Source: Streptomyces malaysiensis subsp. samsunensis
Lineage (GTDB): Bacteria; Actinomycetota; Actinomycetes; Streptomycetales; Streptomycetaceae
Length of the DNA stretch: 64,000 nt
Direction of reading: 5' to 3'
Assembly (NCBI RefSeq): GCF_024519315.1
Contig: NZ_JANIIC010000007.1
Location: forward strand, 1-64,000
A program made the position numbers and the translations under genes. The notes beneath the pieces were generated by a model. The model had not been told where the DNA came from and did no database searches. It was given only the letters and a program-made list of their open reading frames with translations. Below are positions 59,587 through 64,000 of the stretch, one piece after another. Numbering within the stretch: the first letter of the stretch is position 1; each line of letters starts with the position of its first letter.

Positions 59587-60846
59587 GTGGAGGGGAACGA
59601 AAACCTCATCGGCGCCATGCGCGAGAGCGGGCTCACTCAGGCCGGGTTGGCGGATGCGGTGAACACTCATCTGCACCGCGACGGCTACGAAGGCACGGTC
59701 AGCGACCGGACGGTTCGCAACTGGCTGACCGGAAAGACCCGTTGGCCGCACGCTCGGCAGCGGGCAGCCTTAGGGGCAGTATTCGGATGTACGGCCGAAG
59801 AACTGGGATTCGTCCCACCGGCCCGAAGATGCCCTGCCACAGAACCGGAGGATCCCGTGAGGCGCAGGAACTTCCTGACCGCCACCACCGGTACGACGGC
59901 CGCGGTCGCCGTCCCTCTCGTCGCACAGCACTCCGTAGGCACCTCGGACGTGATGCGGCTCCGTTCCGGTGTGGATGCCCTGGTGGCCCTGGACGCCGCA
60001 CGGGGAGGTCACGACGAATTACAACGCAGGGCCCTTGCCGGGGCGGCCGAGGCGCTGGAGAAGCAGAAGCTGGGCGCCTCCCAGCGCATCCGCCAGCGGC
60101 TGTTCAGCGTGGCCGCCGACTACACGTCCATGGCCGCTTGGTCCGCTATCGACGCTCGGCAGATGGACCGGGCCTCCGAACTCCTGGGCCACGCCCTGTA
60201 TCTGGCCGGGATGGCCAAGGATCCCGTTGCCGAGATGCGGGTCTGGAACTCGTACGCGATGCTCTTGCACCACCAGAACGAGTACACAGAAGCCGTCGAC
60301 GCCGCCTATGCGGCCCAGGGAACGGCCATCGCCCGGCGCCAGCCGTTCTTCGCCTCACTGGCGCACGCCAGGACGGCCATCGGCCACGCGAATCTCGGAG
60401 ACCGACAAGCCGCCCTGCGTTCCCTGGGACACGCACAGGAGGCCCTGGGCAAGGCGGACATGGACGAACCCACGCCGTCGTGGATCGCCTTCTACGGGCC
60501 TGCTGAGCTGATGGCCCTGACAGCCATCGTCCGCGATCGCATCGGGGACGCGGCCGAGTCCGAGGCCGCCTCCCACGCGGCCCTGGCCACCATCCCGAAG
60601 GGGTTCCGCAGGAACCGGGCCATGGCAACTGCCCGGCTTGCCTTGGCCCAGCTCCATCAGCGCGACGTGGAACAGGCGTGCGCCACCGCCTCAACAGTCT
60701 TCACGCTGATGTCCGGCCACCCGATCCCCGGACGGATGCGATCTCTCCTCGGCGACTACTACCGGGACTTGATCACCCTTGCCCCTCATGCCTCGATCGC
60801 CCGAGAGTGGGGCGATCGATACCGAACTGAATGGAGCCGACTGTGA
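59587..60846 (+). CDS. XRE/TPR transcriptional regulator
   Basis: 419 aa from GTG 59587. HTH (about 1-70): NLIGAMRESGLTQAGLADAVN, SDRTVRNWLTGKTRWPHARQ. A Tat-like RRRNFLTATTGTTAA at about 95 is a known oddity of this family, which is cytoplasmic. TPR-like helices (about 130-415) follow. Divergent from the ATPase; its stop overlaps the GNAT gene start by 4 bp. Confidence 0.85.
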   Translation: MEGNENLIGAMRESGLTQAGLADAVNTHLHRDGYEGTVSDRTVRNWLTGKTRWPHARQRAALGAVFGCTAEELGFVPPARRCPATEPEDPVRRRNFLTATTGTTAAVAVPLVAQHSVGTSDVMRLRSGVDALVALDAARGGHDELQRRALAGAAEALEKQKLGASQRIRQRLFSVAADYTSMAAWSAIDARQMDRASELLGHALYLAGMAKDPVAEMRVWNSYAMLLHHQNEYTEAVDAAYAAQGTAIARRQPFFASLAHARTAIGHANLGDRQAALRSLGHAQEALGKADMDEPTPSWIAFYGPAELMALTAIVRDRIGDAAESEAASHAALATIPKGFRRNRAMATARLALAQLHQRDVEQACATASTVFTLMSGHPIPGRMRSLLGDYYRDLITLAPHASIAREWGDRYRTEWSRL

Positions 60847-61370
60847 GCGCCGCTGGCCTGGACATCCGCCACTTCGGGCACGACGACCTGGCGGACATCC
60901 GTCAGACGATCATCGATCTGCACGCCGCAGCGGCGGGCCCCGACCGGGACGACGATTTCAAGAAGAAGTTCCCCTGGTTCGTGGACCACTGGGGTGGCCA
61001 CCCGGAGTTCTCCTGTGTGATCGCCTTCGACGGCGACAAGGCAGTGGGTTTCGCGTACGGCGCCCCGGCCAACCCTGGTCGTGAGTGGTGGCGCGAGTAC
61101 CTCGACCCGGCGCCGGAGAAGGAGTTGACCTTCTCGTACTCCGAGCTGGCCGTGATCCCGGAGTGGCGGAAGCAGGGCGTGGCCGAGCGGCTGACCCGCA
61201 CGTTGATGGCAGGGCGGGACGAGGTCCTCGTGGTCCTGCTCGTGGACCCCGACCACCCCCGGGTCCAGGCCCTGTACGAGTCCTGGGGCTTCCGCAAGGT
61301 GGGGGAGCGCCAGCCCTTCCCCGACTCCCCGGTCTACGCCGTCATGCTCGCCGAGCTGCCCCTGTCCTGA
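60843..61370 (+). CDS. GNAT family N-acetyltransferase
   Basis: 175 aa. SELAVIPEWRKQGVAERLTRTLM carries the acetyl-CoA loop (Q/RxxGxA, here RKQGVA), then VQALYESWGFRKVGERQPF, the C-terminal strand motif. GTG 60843 overlaps the regulator stop (GTGA). Substrate unknown; the coupling suggests that it is regulated with the upstream gene. Confidence 0.9.
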   Translation: MSAAGLDIRHFGHDDLADIRQTIIDLHAAAAGPDRDDDFKKKFPWFVDHWGGHPEFSCVIAFDGDKAVGFAYGAPANPGREWWREYLDPAPEKELTFSYSELAVIPEWRKQGVAERLTRTLMAGRDEVLVVLLVDPDHPRVQALYESWGFRKVGERQPFPDSPVYAVMLAELPLS

Positions 61371-61397
61371 CCTCGAACGCACAAAAGCGCCCCCCGA

Positions 61398-61667
61398 CTG
61401 ACGGCCGATGGCGCCAAGGCGTTCGGCGGCTTCTACGCGGCGGGCGAGGCCCTCGGCTCGGTCACCGTCACCGTCGCCCTCGACGAGGACGCCGACCTGC
61501 CCGGCGGCACCGGTGGAGGCACTGGCGGCGACACGGGCGGAGGTCCCGACACCCGGCGGATCCTGACGGGTCCGTCACAACAGGCCGCCCGCGCTCACCG
61601 ATTCCTCCTGCCCGGTGGGCGCGGATTTCGGAGCGCGGGCTTCGCAGTCGCCCCGCTCAAGCGCTGA
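61398..61667 (+). pseudogene. Remnant of an HtaA-domain (haem-binding) protein
   Basis: The frame from 61398 reads LTADGAKAFGGFYAAGEALG and SVTVTVALDEDA, which is the end of an HtaA domain (haem uptake), then a Gly/Asp-rich linker. There is no start, signal, or LPxTG-type anchor, and the upstream side is cut at the GNAT stop. The end overlaps the haem oxygenase gene. It is presumably a leftover of a haem acquisition gene that once stood beside the oxygenase. Confidence 0.55.
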
Positions 61668-62301
61668 GCCGGAACTCCTCGGCCAGATCCTGGAAGATCC
61701 CCGCGTTCAGCGCGTACGCGCGCTTGCACTCCTCCACGGCGCGCTGCTTCTCCAGGTCGTCCACCGGCAGCGCGTCCAGCAGTGCGCGGTATTCGCGCTT
61801 GAACGCGGCGGGGTTGCCGATCGACTCGAAGACGTAGAACCGCACGCCGTCGCCCTTGCGGTCGAAGCCCCAGGTCTTCTCCGCCGTGTCCCGGACGATC
61901 TGGCCGCCGGACAGATCGCCCATATAGCGGGTGTAGTGGTGGGCGACATAGCCCGCCGGCCAGTCACGGGCGCACTCCGCCACCCGCTCCGCGTACGCCG
62001 CCGTGGCGGGCAGCGCGGTCAGGTCGGTGCGCCAGTCCGGGCCGCCGAGATGGGCCAGATCGCGCTCCAGCTCGGCCATGCGGGCCAGCTCCGGCCGGAG
62101 GAACGGGCCCGCCACGGGGTCCGCGGCGAGCGCGTCGGCCGGGGACTCCAGGGCGCGGTAGACGAACCACAGCTGCTCCGAGTAGCGCCGGTAGGCCGCC
62201 ACCCCCAGGCGCCCGCCGAGCAGGTCGGTCATGAACGACGAGCTCCCGACGTCCGAGTGCGCTTCCCGTGAGGCGGTGCGTATCAGGGCGGAGAACTCCA
62301 C
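61657..62301 (-). CDS. Haem oxygenase (biliverdin-producing)
   Basis: 214 aa. Proximal His15 in TASREAHS, distal helix GDLSGGQ (GDLSGG), and YTRYMGDLSGG typical of HmuO. It opens haem to release Fe, CO and biliverdin. A clear iron box lies 25-43 bp upstream, so it is derepressed under iron starvation. Together with the Efe system it supplies iron. Confidence 0.95.
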   Translation of the reverse strand: MEFSALIRTASREAHSDVGSSSFMTDLLGGRLGVAAYRRYSEQLWFVYRALESPADALAADPVAGPFLRPELARMAELERDLAHLGGPDWRTDLTALPATAAYAERVAECARDWPAGYVAHHYTRYMGDLSGGQIVRDTAEKTWGFDRKGDGVRFYVFESIGNPAAFKREYRALLDALPVDDLEKQRAVEECKRAYALNAGIFQDLAEEFRLSA

Positions 62302-62325
62302 GGTGGACCTCCGGGGCCGAGGCGA

Positions 62326-62344
62326 GTAGGTTAGCCTTACCTAA
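62326..62344 (-). promoter_or_regulatory. Iron box upstream of haem oxygenase
   Basis: GTAGGTTAGCCTTACCTAA matches the consensus TTAGGTTAGSCTMACCTAA at nearly all positions. It is 25 bp from the haem oxygenase start. DmdR1/IdeR-type repression with iron is expected. Confidence 0.88.
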
Positions 62345-62470
62345 GTAGAGACCGCTGGCTACGTCAATGCTTTCCCGACAGGCTGTCGGTAAAACTGCCC
62401 GCAGAGGAATAAGGGGCCCTCGGTAAGGCCCCGCTACTCGCCCCGCTACTCGCCAGAACCCGTCAGCCCA

Positions 62471-63328
62471 CTACGGCAGGGTGAGGATCTCCGCTCCGGA
62501 GTCCGTCACCACCAGCGTGTGCTCGAACTGCGCCGTCCGCTTGCGGTCCTTGGTGACCACGGTCCAGCCGTCGTCCCACATGTCGTACTCATGGGTGCCG
62601 AGCGTCAGCATCGGCTCGATGGTGAAGGTCATCCCCGGCTTGATCTCGGTGGTGTGATGCGGGCTGTCGTAGTGCGGCACGATCAGACCGGAGTGGAACG
62701 AGCTGTTGATCCCGTGGCCGGTGAAGTCGCGGACCACGCCGTAGCCGAAGCGCTTGGCGTACGACTCGATGACCCGGCCGATGATGTTGATCCGGCGGCC
62801 CGGCTTGACGGCCTTGATCGCGCGGTTGAGGGACTCGCGGGTGCGCTCCACGAGCAGCCGCGACTCCTCGTCCACCTCACCGCACAGATACGTGGCGTTG
62901 TTGTCCCCGTGCACCCCGCCGATGTAGGCGGTGACGTCGAGGTTCACGATGTCGCCGTCCTTGAGGACGGTGGTGTCCGGGATGCCGTGGCAGATGACCT
63001 CGTTGACCGAGGTGCACAGCGACTTGGGGAACTTGCGGTAGCCCAGCGTCGAGGGGTACGCGCCGTGGTCGCACATGTACTCATGGGCCACCCGGTCCAG
63101 CTCGTCCGTGGTGACCCCCGGCGCGATCAGCTTGGCGGCCTCCTCCATCGCCCGTGCGGCGATCCGCCCCGCGATCCGCATGCGCTCGATCGTTTCGGCG
63201 TCCTGGACCTCGGGTCCGTCATAGGGCGTCGGGCCCTCTTTACCGACGTACTCCGGACGCGGGATCGAAGCGGGGACGGAGCGGGTGGGGGAGAGCTTCC
63301 CCGGGACTAGAAGCGACTGGCCAGACAT
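62471..63328 (-). CDS. map: Methionine aminopeptidase, type I
   Basis: 285 aa. The metal ligands are visible: [14 protein letters not shown] (two Asp), FTGHGIN (His), FTIEPM (Glu) and AQFEHT (Glu). An N-terminal extension of about 40 residues with PRPEYVGK (SH3-type ligand region) is typical of the actinobacterial long form MapA/MetAP1c. It removes the initiator Met cotranslationally. ATG 63328 is the first start of the domain-bearing frame. Confidence 0.95.
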   Translation of the reverse strand: MSGQSLLVPGKLSPTRSVPASIPRPEYVGKEGPTPYDGPEVQDAETIERMRIAGRIAARAMEEAAKLIAPGVTTDELDRVAHEYMCDHGAYPSTLGYRKFPKSLCTSVNEVICHGIPDTTVLKDGDIVNLDVTAYIGGVHGDNNATYLCGEVDEESRLLVERTRESLNRAIKAVKPGRRINIIGRVIESYAKRFGYGVVRDFTGHGINSSFHSGLIVPHYDSPHHTTEIKPGMTFTIEPMLTLGTHEYDMWDDGWTVVTKDRKRTAQFEHTLVVTDSGAEILTLP

Positions 63329-63361
63329 ATCAGCGAGTGTATCGGCGGCGCATGGGGCAGC

Positions 63362-63625
63362 ATGGCCGCAAGGGAGTACGAGCGGAAGGTCGGGGCCGGG
63401 ATGGCGCTGTTCAGAAGAGGGACCGCCGGGAAGCCCGGCGAGTGGTACTACTGCATCAAGCACCAGAAGGTCGAGGAGGGCCCGGAGTGCCGCGCCGCCG
63501 ACCGCCTCGGCCCGTACGCCTCCCCCGAGGAGGCCGCCCGCGCGATGGAAACGGCGCGCGAGCGCAACGAGGAGTGGCGAAACGACCCCCGCTGGCGCGA
63601 CGACGAACCCCCGGCGGCGGACTGA
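63362..63625 (+). CDS. Conserved small hypothetical protein, 87 aa
   Basis: 87 aa, divergent from map with a 33-bp gap. [27 protein letters not shown] holds two Cys that could bind metal, and the C-terminus is charged and disordered. I recall short proteins of this type conserved beside map in Streptomyces. No function is known. Confidence 0.75.
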   Translation: MAAREYERKVGAGMALFRRGTAGKPGEWYYCIKHQKVEEGPECRAADRLGPYASPEEAARAMETARERNEEWRNDPRWRDDEPPAAD

Positions 63626-63706
63626 GGCGCTCTTCCGCCCTCCGAAGTCCCAGGGCGGGCCCGACGCCTCCGGCCCGGCCCTTGAGCCCCCGGACCCCGC
63701 GGGGGA

Positions 63707-64000
63707 TCAGCCCGGGGTGGGGTTGAGTTCCCGTGACTCGCGTACCTGGCGGGCGTGTTCGTCCGTCCGGGCGTCGTAGCTCATCAGTCGGGGCAGGGCC
63801 AGTGCCAGGAGGCCGACCGAGGCGACGCAGGCCACTCCGCCGGACCATACCGAGGCCCGTACGCCTGTCCACCCGGCCATGGACCCGGCCCGGACCTGGC
63901 CCAGTTGGGGGCCGGTCGCGTAGGACAGCAGCTCTATGCCGGCCAGTCGGCCGCGCAGCTTCTCGGGGATCGTCTGGTTCCACAGCGTCGAGCGGAACAG
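63707..64000 (-). CDS. MFS transporter, C-terminal part (5' end outside window)
   Basis: 97 residues up to the stop. LFRSTLWNQTIPEKLRGRLAGIELLSY is the cytoplasmic loop of MFS exporters of the EntS type, followed by two TM segments (QLGQVRAGSMAG, GGVACVASVGLLALALP) and a polar tail. The rest lies beyond the window. In actinomycetes EntS-like exporters release siderophores; this cannot be decided here. Confidence 0.8.
   Translation of the reverse strand: MFRSTLWNQTIPEKLRGRLAGIELLSYATGPQLGQVRAGSMAGWTGVRASVWSGGVACVASVGLLALALPRLMSYDARTDEHARQVRESRELNPTPG

Overview
The window reads as Streptomyces (or a very close actinomycete) chromosome. Base composition is very GC-rich, GTG starts and 4-base GTGA/ATGA stop-start overlaps are common, TTA codons are nearly absent, and the families are typical (NarL-type two-component pair, SpoIIE phosphatases, RsbW-like ATPases paired with TPR regulators, Rsm22, a CYP157-like P450).

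Layout. 0-4.6 kb: accessory region with an integrase 3' end, a small element-associated hypothetical, arsC and a 5'-truncated acr3, then an NADPH-dependent reductase and an SDR divergent from a TetR gene. 4.9-9.5 kb: MMPL exporter divergent from a histidine kinase/response regulator pair, with a very large perfect palindrome between them. 9.6-16 kb: hypothetical membrane protein, lipoprotein, VOC protein, serine hydrolase, tartrate/malate dehydrogenase with LysR, and a fluoroacetate-dehalogenase-like hydrolase. 16-26.2 kb: one long minus-strand stress operon, dnaK-grpE-cbpA-cbpM-clpB-trx-ZnF(UBP)-cNMP/FAD oxidoreductase-hsp20-DUF2267, mostly coupled by overlapping stops and starts; the last gene is frameshifted. 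26.4-30.1 kb: two SpoIIE-type phosphatases. 30.1-38 kb: DMT transporter divergent from TetR, glycosyltransferase, secreted protein, SDR, PhoD, epimerase.

38-43.5 kb: a TPR regulator divergent from an ATPase operon, followed by a complete graspetide (ATP-grasp omega-ester peptide) cluster: precursor, ATP-grasp ligase and a PIMT-like methyltransferase that should install an aspartimide. 43.6-48.7 kb: Gfo/Idh oxidoreductase, Bcr/CflA exporter, serine hydrolase, atypical P450. 48.7-50.0 kb: a second PIMT-like methyltransferase, preceded by and overlapping a 51-codon Asp-Gly-rich peptide gene with a TTA codon. This looks like a stand-alone aspartimide RiPP ('imiditide') locus and is the most interesting item in the window.

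50.3-64 kb: Rsm22, glycerophosphodiesterase, primase-like protein, an iron uptake set (efeO-efeB-efeU) with a probable iron box, a second ATPase/TPR-regulator pair with a further TTA-containing small peptide, a GNAT, a remnant of an HtaA haem-binding domain, a haem oxygenase behind a clear iron box, methionine aminopeptidase, and the C-terminus of an MFS transporter.
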